The translations under genes were made by a program, and so were the position numbers. From NCBI GenBank assembly GCA_028287665.1, contig JAQBPF010000480.1, forward strand, positions 1 through 14,349: DNA of 14,349 nt, in the 5' to 3' direction. This document shows positions 1-6,356 of this stretch, piece by piece (position 1 is the first letter of the stretch; each line of letters begins with the position of its first letter). The notes under the pieces are model-generated. The model was not told the DNA's origin and searched no databases. It saw only the letters and a program-made list of their open reading frames with translations. This DNA comes from Deinococcus sp. (lineage in GTDB: Bacteria; Deinococcota; Deinococci; Deinococcales; Deinococcaceae).

Positions 1-414
1 GTGAAAGGGGTGATACACAGGCAGCATGGTCAGCACGCCGTCGCCGGGAGCGGTCAGCGCGTGTACGGCGGCAAAAATTCCGGGTACGACTCCCGGCAGC
101 ATTGCCACTCCTTCGGCGGGCAGGTCGGTCAGGCCCTGGGTGGCGGCCTTTTCCTGAATCAGGCGGGTCAGGAGCGGATCGCCCATCAGTTGCGGGTAGC
201 CCAGACCACGGGTCAGACGGTCTTGCAGGGCACTCAGAATGGCAGGGGCCACCGGGTAGTCCATGTCGGCAATCCACATCGGAATAACGTCCTCGTCGTA
301 CAACGTCCATTTGACAGAGTCGGCGTGGCGCAGCGCGTTGGGGTCGAGGTGGCTGCGGGAATCCGTGCCGTCCAACTCCACTTCGGGCACTTCAGACAAA
401 TTCGGGCCAGTCAT
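1..414 (-). CDS. PatB/MalY-type PLP-dependent C-S lyase / aminotransferase, N-terminal part (runs off the window)
   Basis: Only the first 138 codons are present; the gene leaves the window at base 1. The reading frame is open on the minus strand from an ATG at 414. Residues 35-59 (VKW, then PMWIADMDYPVAPAI at 45-59) are the signature start of the MalY/PatB subgroup of fold-type I PLP enzymes. GVVPGIFAAVHAL and PGDGVLTMLPVYHPFH follow, where the family has its PGVV segment and the PVYxPF motif near the cofactor. Family members cleave cystathionine or cysteine conjugates (beta C-S lyase) and act in the cytosol. The catalytic lysine lies outside the window, so activity cannot be confirmed. It is divergent from the MTA/SAH nucleosidase, another sulfur-amino-acid enzyme. 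A TATGCT box six bases upstream of the ATG, with no Shine-Dalgarno, supports this start as leaderless. Family assignment is secure; the exact substrate is not. Confidence 0.85.
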   Translation of the reverse strand, partial: MTGPNLSEVPEVELDGTDSRSHLDPNALRHADSVKWTLYDEDVIPMWIADMDYPVAPAILSALQDRLTRGLGYPQLMGDPLLTRLIQEKAATQGLTDLPAEGVAMLPGVVPGIFAAVHALTAPGDGVLTMLPVYHPFH

Positions 415-420
415 GGGGCG

Positions 421-426
421 AGCATA
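421..426 (-). promoter_or_regulatory. -10 box of the PatB/MalY-like gene (leaderless start)
   Basis: TATGCT reads on the minus strand and ends six bases before the ATG at 414. Transcription would therefore start at or next to the A of the start codon. No convincing -35 hexamer is visible 16-18 bases upstream. Confidence 0.55.
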
Positions 427-473
427 CGCCGCGCCGCGCCATTTGGGGAGACGGGGAAGACAGAGCCGCAGGG

Positions 474-479
474 TACACT
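474..479 (+). promoter_or_regulatory. -10 box of the nucleosidase operon (leaderless start)
   Basis: TACACT ends seven bases before the ATG at 487. There is no Shine-Dalgarno sequence in the gap, so the mRNA probably begins at the start codon. The 72-bp divergent region (415-486) holds this box and that of the opposing gene. No clear -35 was found. Confidence 0.55.
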
Positions 480-486
480 GCCTCCT

Positions 487-1182
487 ATGCTGGCGATCAT
501 GGGCGCGATGGATGAAGAAATTGAATTGTTGCTGGCCGACCTGCAACACCCCGAAACCCTGACTTTTCCGGGGGTTACGCTGCATAGAGGTCTTTTAGAC
601 GGCGTGCCCGTGCTGCTGACTCGCGGCGGCATCGGCAAGGTCAATGCGGCCCTGACCACGGCCTATCTGCTGATGCAGGGGGCCACACAGGTTATTTTTA
701 CGGGCGTGGCGGGCGGCGTGCACCCCGAACTGCGGGTCGGGGACATCGTGGTCAGCACCGATTGCGTGCAGCACGATGTGGATGTGGCCGCACTGGGCTA
801 CGAACTGGGCACCGTACCGGGCGAGTTGCCCGCCTGGCCCGCCGACGAGCAGTTGCGAGCCATCGCCCTCGAAGCGGCGCGTGATGTAGAAGGCGTGCGC
901 GTACTGGACGGCAGAATTGCCAGCGGAGATCAGTTCATCGCCTCAAGGGAAGGCGTGCAGCGGCTCTGGACGCTGTTTGGGGCGGCCTGCGCCGAGATGG
1001 AAGGCGCGGCAGTGGCGCAGGTGTGCAGCAAGGCAGGCGTCCCGTTCGTGATCATTCGCAGCGTCAGCGACACCGCCGACCACGATGCCAACGTGGATTA
1101 CCGAACCTTTATGCCGCTGGTGGCCCGCCACGCCAAACAGGTCGTGCGCGGCATGTTGGCCCGCCTGACGCCGCAAGCCTGA
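487..1182 (+). CDS. mtnN: 5'-methylthioadenosine/S-adenosylhomocysteine nucleosidase
   Basis: This cytosolic enzyme hydrolyses MTA, SAH and 5'-deoxyadenosine to adenine plus the thioribose. It clears inhibitory SAM by-products and feeds methionine salvage and, where LuxS exists, AI-2. The 231-residue product matches the usual length (E. coli, 232). Visible motifs are GAMDEEIELL at 6-15 (E11 matches the catalytic-acid Glu12 of E. coli), FTGVAGG at 71-77, the MEGAAVAQV purine/ribose-binding segment at 171-179 (M171-E172), and RSVSD at 191-195, whose D195 corresponds to catalytic Asp197. The frame stays open back to base 1, but I chose the ATG at 487: the protein there aligns from its first residues with the family, and TACACT lies seven bases upstream. 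It is the first gene of an operon, with the next ATG five bases after its stop. Confidence 0.95.
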   Translation: MLAIMGAMDEEIELLLADLQHPETLTFPGVTLHRGLLDGVPVLLTRGGIGKVNAALTTAYLLMQGATQVIFTGVAGGVHPELRVGDIVVSTDCVQHDVDVAALGYELGTVPGELPAWPADEQLRAIALEAARDVEGVRVLDGRIASGDQFIASREGVQRLWTLFGAACAEMEGAAVAQVCSKAGVPFVIIRSVSDTADHDANVDYRTFMPLVARHAKQVVRGMLARLTPQA

Positions 1183-1187
1183 CCCGA

Positions 1188-1577
1188 ATGCCTTCCCAGA
1201 CCGCCGCCCTGCCGCCCCCCGTGCGCGTGGTCCTGGGGTTGGGCGTGCTGGTGGCTTTTGCCGCCCTCGGAGAGGGGTTGATGAGGCTGCTGCATTGGCC
1301 TCTGCCGGGTTCGGTGGTGGGCATGGTGCTGCTGTGGGCCGCGCTGGGACTGCGTCTGGTGCGCCTGGACTGGATCGAACCTGCCGCCGATGGAGTGCTG
1401 GGCGTTCTGGGTCTTTTGTTTATTCCCGCCACTGTCGGAGCCGTTCAGTTTTTGGGAGCCGGGGCCGCGTGGGGGCTGTGGCTGCTGGTGCTGCTGGCAG
1501 GCTTGCTGCTGGGAGCAGGGGTGGCCGGACTGCTGGCGGCGCGGCTGGTGCGGGCAGATGATGGTGGGGCCAAATGA
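1188..1577 (+). CDS. CidA/LrgA family membrane protein (holin-like)
   Basis: The 129-residue product is a small hydrophobic protein with about four membrane segments. Its family signature is clear: GEGLMRLLHWPLPGSVVGM at 28-46 and LLFIPATVG at 76-84. CidA and LrgA proteins of Staphylococcus and Bacillus form holin/antiholin-like pores that influence autolysis; related proteins have been tied to pyruvate, acetate or glycolate transport. The start is the ATG five bases after the nucleosidase stop, which makes readthrough translation likely. Its stop overlaps the start of the lrgB-like gene in an ATGA, so the two products are probably made together. Sequence alone cannot separate CidA from LrgA, so no symbol is given. 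Family assignment is firm and function uncertain. Confidence 0.88.
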   Translation: MPSQTAALPPPVRVVLGLGVLVAFAALGEGLMRLLHWPLPGSVVGMVLLWAALGLRLVRLDWIEPAADGVLGVLGLLFIPATVGAVQFLGAGAAWGLWLLVLLAGLLLGAGVAGLLAARLVRADDGGAK

Positions 1578-2230
1578 TCTGGCTGGCCCTGACCCTGCTG
1601 ACCTTTGCACTGGGCGTGGTGCTGCAACTGCGCTTCAGATCGCCGCTGCTGAATCCCACGCTGCTGGCAACCGTGCTGGTGGGCGGTCTGCTGCTGCTGA
1701 CGCGTACCCCGTACCCGACTTATACCCAGGCCACAGAACCTATCTCGGCATTTCTGGCCCCGGCGGTGGTGGCTCTGGCCGTGCCGCTGTACCGCCTGCG
1801 GGCGCTGCTGGCACGGCAATGGCGGGCGCTGCTGTTGGGTGGGGCGGCGGGCACGCTGGTGGGTGTGGGTGTGGATACGCTGCTGCCGCGTGCACTGAAC
1901 CTGAGTCTGGAGGCCCAGCGGGCCCTGTCTACTGCGCCTGCCACCAGTCCTGTCGCGCTGCAACTGGCCCACATCACGGGGGCTCCTGCGGCTCTGGCAG
2001 CCACTCTGGCCGTGCTGTCGGGCCTGCTGGGGGCGCTGGTGTTGCCCGCCTTCCTGACCCTGTTGGGCGTGCGGCATCCACTGGCACGCGGCTTGGCCCT
2101 GGGAGCCGTGGCGCACGGCATCGGCACCGCCCGTGCCCGCGAGGAAGGCGACTTGACTGGGGCCGCCAGCAGCATCGGCATGGGGTTGGCCGCTCTGGTG
2201 GTGACTCTGGTTGTGGCGCTGCGAGGCTGA
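1574..2230 (+). CDS. LrgB/CidB family membrane protein
   Basis: The 218-residue, very hydrophobic protein matches the LrgB/CidB/YohK/PLGG1 family, the obligate partner of CidA/LrgA proteins. Visible motifs are LNP at 26-28, LAPAVVALAVPLY at 61-73, TSPVALQLA around 124-132, and HGIGTARA at 161-168 followed by an acidic pair and a Gly-rich final helix. Several transmembrane segments are expected in the inner membrane. Plant and bacterial relatives carry glycolate, glycerate or pyruvate, while staphylococcal members modulate murein hydrolase activity; which applies here cannot be told. The ATGA overlap with the preceding gene shows translational coupling. It ends the operon; the next gene has its own promoter. 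Confidence 0.9.
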   Translation: MIWLALTLLTFALGVVLQLRFRSPLLNPTLLATVLVGGLLLLTRTPYPTYTQATEPISAFLAPAVVALAVPLYRLRALLARQWRALLLGGAAGTLVGVGVDTLLPRALNLSLEAQRALSTAPATSPVALQLAHITGAPAALAATLAVLSGLLGALVLPAFLTLLGVRHPLARGLALGAVAHGIGTARAREEGDLTGAASSIGMGLAALVVTLVVALRG

Positions 2231-2265
2231 CCCCGCGAGGCCAATCCAATGGGGCTGATCCAGAA

Positions 2266-2294
2266 GTGACATTCTCCCGGCGCAGGCGTAGCCT
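2266..2294 (+). promoter_or_regulatory. Promoter of the NAD(P)-binding reductase gene
   Basis: GTGACA (2266-2271) and TAGCCT (2289-2294) are separated by exactly 17 bases, and the -10 box ends six bases before the ATG at 2301. This gives a near-consensus sigma-70 promoter and a leaderless transcript. Confidence 0.65.
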
Positions 2295-2300
2295 CAGCGG

Positions 2301-2954
2301 ATGACCAGCACTTCAGAATTGGCCCCCAAGTTGACTCTTGCCCTCCTGGGGGCGGCGGGCGGTGTGGGACGGCGGCTGGCAGCCCAGGCCAGTGCAGCGG
2401 GCCACCATGTGCGCGGTCTGGTGCGCCGCCAGGAGCAGGCCGACATGCTGAGCCTGCACGGGGCAGAGCCAGTGATAGGTGACCTGACGGGCCACTGGGA
2501 AGCCGTACTGGACGGCGCAGACGCGGTGGTGTGGGCCGCCGGAGCCGGGGCCAGCGGCGCATTCGAGGCCATAGACCGTGACGCCCTGATTGGCGTGGTA
2601 AATGTATTGAAAGACCGGGGACCGCGCCGCCTGATCGTGGTCAGCAGCATGGGGGTAGACCGGCCCGAGCAGATGCCGCCCTTTCTGAGCGCCGTGCTGC
2701 GCGTCAAGGCGGTGTCTGATGCCCATGTGCAGACCAGCGGTCTGGACTACACCATCGTTCGGCCCGGTGGTCTGACCGACGCTCCCGGTACTGGGCAGAT
2801 TCAGGTCGGCATGCCTGCCCCACGCAGCATGATCGCGCGGGATGACGTGGCGCACCTCGTCCTGGCCTGCCTCAGCCTGCCGCAGACCATCCAGAACACC
2901 TTTGAAGTCGTGGGCGGAGAACTGAGTATCGCGGAGGCTCTGGAAAGGCTTTGA
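2301..2954 (+). CDS. NAD(P)-binding, NmrA/SDR-like (atypical short-chain dehydrogenase) protein
   Basis: The 217-residue protein has one Rossmann fold of the atypical SDR / NAD(P)H-binding (YwnB, HSCARG-like) type. The dinucleotide-binding loop is G17-A-A-G20-G-V-G23 after the first strand. VRRQEQ at about 41-46 has the basic residues expected for an NADP(H) 2'-phosphate. A GDLTG segment follows the second strand (family consensus GDxxD), then VVSSMGVD and TIVRPGGLTD, the usual YTIVRPG motif. The classical SDR YxxxK pair is not obvious, as in many members that sense cofactor or act on small quinones or sugars. Likely cytosolic; substrate unknown. It appears monocistronic, with its own promoter 70 bases downstream of the lrgB-like gene. 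Confidence 0.85.
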   Translation: MTSTSELAPKLTLALLGAAGGVGRRLAAQASAAGHHVRGLVRRQEQADMLSLHGAEPVIGDLTGHWEAVLDGADAVVWAAGAGASGAFEAIDRDALIGVVNVLKDRGPRRLIVVSSMGVDRPEQMPPFLSAVLRVKAVSDAHVQTSGLDYTIVRPGGLTDAPGTGQIQVGMPAPRSMIARDDVAHLVLACLSLPQTIQNTFEVVGGELSIAEALERL

Positions 2955-3331
2955 GGATGGGCGGGGTGGGGGTTGAGGGCAATCGCTCGCGCTCACTCAC
3001 CCCCTCTTTTGCGGAGCTTTGCAGGCCAAGGGTGAGGGGCTCAAACCCCGACACCGCCACCCCATCACGTTCCCGCCCAACTGCATATGAGGCCCCAAGG
3101 TGCGTGCAACACGCGGGCCCATTCCAACATCAAGACGACGGGCAATTCCTCTTCAGATGAGGGATTGGGCCGAGTCTGAATGCGACGAGATCACTCCTGC
3201 CGAGCGCAACGACCAACTCCCCTGACCTCTCTGGGGGTGGGGGAGAACGTGGGACAGGATCAATAACCCTGCCTCACCCTCAACCAGTCAACACGGCCCC
3301 ATTACCTCCCCGTCCCTTGCCTTCCAAATTA
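2955..3331. other. Intergenic stretch without a convincing gene
   Basis: About 380 bases between the reductase gene and the feo promoter hold no reading frame with coding character. The first 110 bases are C/G-rich and can fold: CTCACCC near 2995-3001 can pair with GGGTGAG near 3031-3037, and GGGG-CTCAAA-CCCC resembles a tRNA T-loop. No cloverleaf can be built around it. A second foldback is at 3091-3119 (GGCCC, then GCGTG-CAA-CACGC, then GGGCC). These look like decayed intergenic repeat sequence rather than RNA genes. Confidence 0.45.
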
Positions 3332-3344
3332 ACCCGACTATACT
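3317..3344 (+). promoter_or_regulatory. Promoter of the feo operon
   Basis: TATACT (3339-3344) is a near-perfect -10 box. TTGCCT (3317-3322) lies 16 bases upstream as a plausible -35. The -10 box ends eight bases before the ATG at 3353 with no Shine-Dalgarno, so the feoA message is probably leaderless. Confidence 0.65.
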
Positions 3345-3352
3345 TGTCGGGT
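3332..3352. promoter_or_regulatory. Putative operator of the feo operon: perfect 7-bp inverted repeat over the -10 box
   Basis: ACCCGAC (3332-3338) and GTCGGGT (3346-3352) are perfect inverted repeats separated by seven bases that contain most of the -10 box. The right arm ends at the base before the feoA ATG. If transcription starts at the ATG the dyad is not in the mRNA, so it is more likely a DNA site for a dimeric repressor. An iron- or manganese-responsive DtxR/MntR/Fur-type regulator is the natural guess from context. The sequence does not resemble the classical Fur or IdeR boxes. Confidence 0.6.
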
Positions 3353-3583
3353 ATGGGCGAACGGACATTGGATGCACTGAACCCCGGCGAGGCCGCCCAT
3401 GTGGTCGATCTTGACCGCCTTCACCCTCTGCGGCGGCGACTGTTGGAACTCGGCTTTGTGCGGGGCGCGAGGGTCGTGGTGGTGCGCCGCGCTCCGATGG
3501 GCGATCCGGTAGAACTGCGCGTGAACGGCACCGATCTGGCGCTGCGGGCGTCCGATCTGCTGGGCATCCGGGTACGCGAATGA
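3353..3583 (+). CDS. feoA: Ferrous iron transport protein A
   Basis: The 76-residue cytosolic protein has an SH3-like fold and assists FeoB in Fe(II) uptake. Family signatures are [10 protein letters not shown] at 9-18, the [15 protein letters not shown] segment (usual form RLxxLGxxPGxxV), and the closing [17 protein letters not shown], which corresponds to the GDPxxxxVxGxxxxLR motif. Length is typical (about 75-85). The ATG at 3353 was chosen over an in-frame TTG at 3317. The TTG would place the -10 box and dyad inside the coding sequence, and FeoA homology begins just after 3353. Its stop overlaps the feoB ATG in an ATGA, so the two are translationally coupled. Regulation is probably through the dyad on its promoter. 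Confidence 0.92.
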   Translation: MGERTLDALNPGEAAHVVDLDRLHPLRRRLLELGFVRGARVVVVRRAPMGDPVELRVNGTDLALRASDLLGIRVRE

Positions 3584-5841
3584 CCGCCACTGTTCCACCT
3601 GTTACCGTTCCCACCAACACCGTGCCGCCTGCCACCGCGCTGCCCCGCCTGCCCGACGAGGCCGCCTGCCTGCAAACGGTGGCCCGCTTGAAGGCCGCCC
3701 ACGAACCCAGAGTGGTAGTGGTGGGCAACCCCAATACAGGCAAGACCACTCTGATCAACGCGGTGGCCGGAACCAATCTGAAGGTGGGCAACTGGGCGGG
3801 CGTAACCGTAGAAAAGCGGGAAGCACGGCTGAATGTGCAGGGCCGCCCCCTGCTGCTGCTGGATTTGCCGGGCGCGTACTCGCTCAGCCCCCATACGCCC
3901 GAAGAGCTGATCACGCGCACCGCCCTGCTGGATGAAGGCCCGGACGTGATCCTGAATGTGCTGGACGCTGGAAATCTGGAGCGCAACCTGTACCTGACGT
4001 TGCAACTGATCGATTTCCATGTGCCGGTGGCGGTGGCGCTGAATCTGGTCGACGAGGCCCGTGAAAAGGGCCTGACCGTAGACGCGGCGGCGCTGTCGCG
4101 GGTGCTGGGCGTGCCCGTTGTCGAAACTGTGGCCAGCAAGGGGCAGGGCACGGGCAAGCTGCTGGAAACGGCTCTGAAGGGCGCGACCCTGGGCATCGGC
4201 GTGCGCTATCCGCAGGCCATAGAAGCCGCCGCCGCAGACCTGATCGCCCGCATGGCCGACCTGCCCACGCTGCCGCCCCACGCTCACCGCTATCTGGCGC
4301 TGGCCCTGCTGGAAGGCGATCCCAGCGTGCGGGGCCGACTGAGCGCCACCGGGCACCTTCCCCTGATTGACGCTGCCGACGCGCATCTGGCCGCACTGGA
4401 CGCAGAAGGCGTGGACGCCCTGATCGAAATTGCCGAGGCCCGCTACGCCCGCGCAGGCGACCTTGCACGGGTGGCTGTCCCGCGTGCCGAAGCGCGGCGT
4501 ACTCTGTCGGAACGCTTAGACCGCTTGGCGCTGCACCCCATCCTAGGCATCCCGATTTTTCTGGCGCTGGTGCTGCTGGTCTTCCGGCTCACCTTCAGCG
4601 TGGCGTCTCCGTTTGTAGACCTGATCGGCGGGCCGCTGCAAACCACGCTGGCGGGCTGGGCAGCGGCGGCGCTGGCGTGGTTCCCGCTGGGCCGTGACCT
4701 CGTGGTGGGCGCGATTATTCCCGGCGTGGGCACGGTTCTCAGTTTCCTGCCTACCCTGCTGGTGCTCTACCTCGCCATGAGTTTTCTGGAAGACAGCGGC
4801 TATATGGCCCGCGCCGCCTTCCTGATGGACAGAATCATGCGCGGGCTGGGGCTGGATGGCCGCGCCTTCATTCCGCTGATTCTGGGCTTCGGGTGCAATG
4901 TCCCTGCCGTGAGTGCCACACGCACTCTGGAGCGCCGCAGTGACCGCGTGGTGGTCAGCATGATTTTGCCCTTCATGAGTTGCTCGGCCCGCCTGCCCGT
5001 GTACGTGGTGTTTGCCGCCGCTCTGTTTCCGCGTTCCGGAAGCTGGATCGTGTGGAGCATGTACATTCTGGGCATGGCCGTGGCCTTCGCATTTGCGTGG
5101 GCGCTGCGCCGCACATCGTTTCCCGCAGAGGGCGGCGGCGTGCTGCTGGAACTGCCGCCCTACCGTTTTCCCGCGTGGCGCGTGCTCTGGAAACATGCCT
5201 GGCGGCGCACGGCCAGCTTTGCCAAACGGGCCAGAACAACCGTGCTGGCAACGGTAGCGGGCGTGTGGCTGCTGCTGGCCCTTCCGGCAGTGGCAGGCGG
5301 CAAGTTCGCCACGGTCGCTCCCCAGGACAGCGTGTTTGGCCGCGTATCGGAAGCCGTGTCGCCCATTTTCGCGCCTCTGGGCTTCGGCAACTGGCAGGCC
5401 ACGGGCGCACTCGTTCCCGGCTTTATTGCCAAAGAAGTGGTGGTGGGCACGCTGGGTCAGATTTATCTGGGTGAGCAGGCCGCCGCCCCCGCCCCCTTAA
5501 GTTTGTGGGCGGGCGTGCAGGGCGCAGTCAGCGCCACCTGGGACACCATCAAAACCAGCGTGAGTGCCCTTCCGACTGTGCTGGCACTGCCCCGCCTGGG
5601 GACCGATACCACCGCCGACCAGAAAACCCCGCTGGCTCAGGCACTGGCCGCAGCCTTTACCCCAGCCGCTGGATTGGCCTACCTGGTGTTCGTGCTGCTG
5701 TACACGCCCTGCATCGTCACGGTGGGGGCCATTGCACAGGAGCACGGGCGGCGCATCGCGTGGATTACGGTGGCCTACCAGATGGGCATCGCGTGGGGCA
5801 TGGGCTTCTTGACCTATCAACTGGCGCGGCTGTGGTTGTGA
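3580..5841 (+). CDS. feoB: Ferrous iron transporter FeoB
   Basis: The 753-residue inner-membrane Fe(II) permease has an N-terminal G-protein domain. G motifs visible: G1 GNPNTGKT at 49-56, G2 region NWAGVTVEK at 71-79, G3 DLPG at 95-98, G4 NLVD at 155-158, and a weak G5 around VASKGQG at 184-190. A helical spacer (about 205-310) leads into the membrane domain. Its two Gate repeats include LGFGCNVPA with [24 protein letters not shown], and [27 protein letters not shown]. The C-terminal part has [13 protein letters not shown]. The GFGCN cysteine, implicated in Fe(II) passage in other FeoB proteins, is present. There is a Pro/Thr-rich extension of about 40 residues before the G domain. The gene starts within the feoA stop codon, and a feoC-like gene follows after 106 bases. 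Confidence 0.97.
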   Translation: MTATVPPVTVPTNTVPPATALPRLPDEAACLQTVARLKAAHEPRVVVVGNPNTGKTTLINAVAGTNLKVGNWAGVTVEKREARLNVQGRPLLLLDLPGAYSLSPHTPEELITRTALLDEGPDVILNVLDAGNLERNLYLTLQLIDFHVPVAVALNLVDEAREKGLTVDAAALSRVLGVPVVETVASKGQGTGKLLETALKGATLGIGVRYPQAIEAAAADLIARMADLPTLPPHAHRYLALALLEGDPSVRGRLSATGHLPLIDAADAHLAALDAEGVDALIEIAEARYARAGDLARVAVPRAEARRTLSERLDRLALHPILGIPIFLALVLLVFRLTFSVASPFVDLIGGPLQTTLAGWAAAALAWFPLGRDLVVGAIIPGVGTVLSFLPTLLVLYLAMSFLEDSGYMARAAFLMDRIMRGLGLDGRAFIPLILGFGCNVPAVSATRTLERRSDRVVVSMILPFMSCSARLPVYVVFAAALFPRSGSWIVWSMYILGMAVAFAFAWALRRTSFPAEGGGVLLELPPYRFPAWRVLWKHAWRRTASFAKRARTTVLATVAGVWLLLALPAVAGGKFATVAPQDSVFGRVSEAVSPIFAPLGFGNWQATGALVPGFIAKEVVVGTLGQIYLGEQAAAPAPLSLWAGVQGAVSATWDTIKTSVSALPTVLALPRLGTDTTADQKTPLAQALAAAFTPAAGLAYLVFVLLYTPCIVTVGAIAQEHGRRIAWITVAYQMGIAWGMGFLTYQLARLWL

Positions 5842-5890
5842 TGAGGATAGGCATGCGTGAATCTGTCTCCACCACGCTTTTCCCACTCAC

Positions 5891-5901
5891 CACTGACCAC
5901 T
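5891..5901 (+). repeat. Left copy of an 11-bp inverted repeat flanking the feoC-like gene
   Basis: CACTGACCACT lies in a run of related CCACT/TCACC words at about 5882-5912, between feoB and the feoC-like gene. Its exact reverse complement is at 6284-6294, just after that gene. Such reiterated words are likely intergenic repeat sequence rather than coding DNA. Confidence 0.5.
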
Positions 5902-5947
5902 TACCACTCACAGAACGCCGTTCCTGTGGACGGCCAGAGGCCATGAA

Positions 5948-6271
5948 ATGCCGCCCCTGACCGCCCGCCCCCCTTCCCCGCTGGCCGCCATTTTGCAGGC
6001 CATCGCAGGTGCGCCGCGTACCCCCAGCGAACTGGCGCAGGACCTGGGCAGCACGGCGGCGGCACTGGACGGCATGTTGCGAACCCTGTTTACAGGCGGC
6101 TACGTGCAGGAGGCCGCCCCCGACGCCGGAGCCTGTGCCTGCGGCCCCTGCGCCCTCAAAAGCCTGTGCCGCAACGCGCCGGACGGAACCCCAATCGAGG
6201 CGGCGGCTCCGGCCCTGAATCTGCTGCGGCTGACAGCGCGCGGGGAAGCGTATCTGGCTAGGAACAGTTAG
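5948..6271 (+). CDS. FeoC-like winged-helix protein with a four-cysteine cluster
   Basis: The 107-residue protein is alanine-rich. Its N-terminal half (about 10-55) looks like a winged helix: LAAILQAI, then a [12 protein letters not shown] helix-turn-helix, then a wing-like TGGYVQEA. Cysteines at 63, 65, 68 and 74 follow (CxCxxCxxxxxC, in [12 protein letters not shown]), which resembles the Fe-S cluster cysteines of FeoC in the wing. FeoC of enterobacteria (about 78 residues) binds FeoB and protects or regulates it, so position after feoB supports the call. The C-terminal 30 residues are extra. AGAGG-like sequence at 5936-5940 (AGAGG) is seven bases before the ATG at 5948. An alternative is a general Fe-S winged-helix regulator. 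The 106-bp gap to feoB is repeat-like, but co-transcription remains plausible. Confidence 0.75.
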   Translation: MPPLTARPPSPLAAILQAIAGAPRTPSELAQDLGSTAAALDGMLRTLFTGGYVQEAAPDAGACACGPCALKSLCRNAPDGTPIEAAAPALNLLRLTARGEAYLARNS

Positions 6272-6283
6272 CAGTTAGTGGGG

Positions 6284-6294
6284 AGTGGTCAGTG
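6284..6294 (-). repeat. Right copy of the 11-bp inverted repeat flanking the feoC-like gene
   Basis: AGTGGTCAGTG is the exact reverse complement of the copy at 5891-5901. It lies 13 bases after the feoC-like stop, next to the similar words AGTTAG and TTAGTGG. Confidence 0.5.
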
Positions 6295-6313
6295 CGAAGG
6301 GAAAAAGCAGAAC

Positions 6314-6353
6314 GTGGATCGTAGGTAGGGCTTTACCACGCTCTACGATCCAC
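6314..6353. terminator. Bidirectional hairpin between convergent feoC-like and phosphoesterase genes
   Basis: GTGGATCGTAG (6314-6324) pairs perfectly with CTACGATCCAC (6343-6353) across an 18-base loop. It lies three bases beyond the phosphoesterase stop (read on minus) and about 40 bases after the feoC-like stop. That position suits a shared terminator. There is no long T-run on either side. The right arm resembles the right arm of the hairpin at 14305-14340. Confidence 0.6.
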
Positions 6354-6356
6354 CTT

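Noticed and set aside
1..486. N-terminal extension of the MTA/SAH nucleosidase to base 1
   Set aside because: The extension overlaps the divergent PatB/MalY-like gene, lacks homology, and would put the TACACT promoter inside the gene.
1445..2272. Long antisense frame opposite the cidA/lrgA- and lrgB-like genes
   Set aside because: Its product is Gln/His/Arg-rich low complexity, typical of an antisense shadow of hydrophobic genes.
2980..3066. A tRNA gene on the plus strand, suggested by GGGG-CTCAAA-CCCC followed by ACACCGCCACCCCA
   Set aside because: No 7-bp acceptor partner, no D arm and no valid anticodon stem can be placed; the T-loop lacks the usual TTC start.
3317..3352. TTG start for feoA
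   Set aside because: It would include the -10 box and dyad in the coding region and add 12 residues not seen in the FeoA family.
3421..4386. Long antisense frame opposite feoA/feoB
   Set aside because: Low-complexity translation without motifs; the opposite strand encodes unmistakable FeoA and FeoB.
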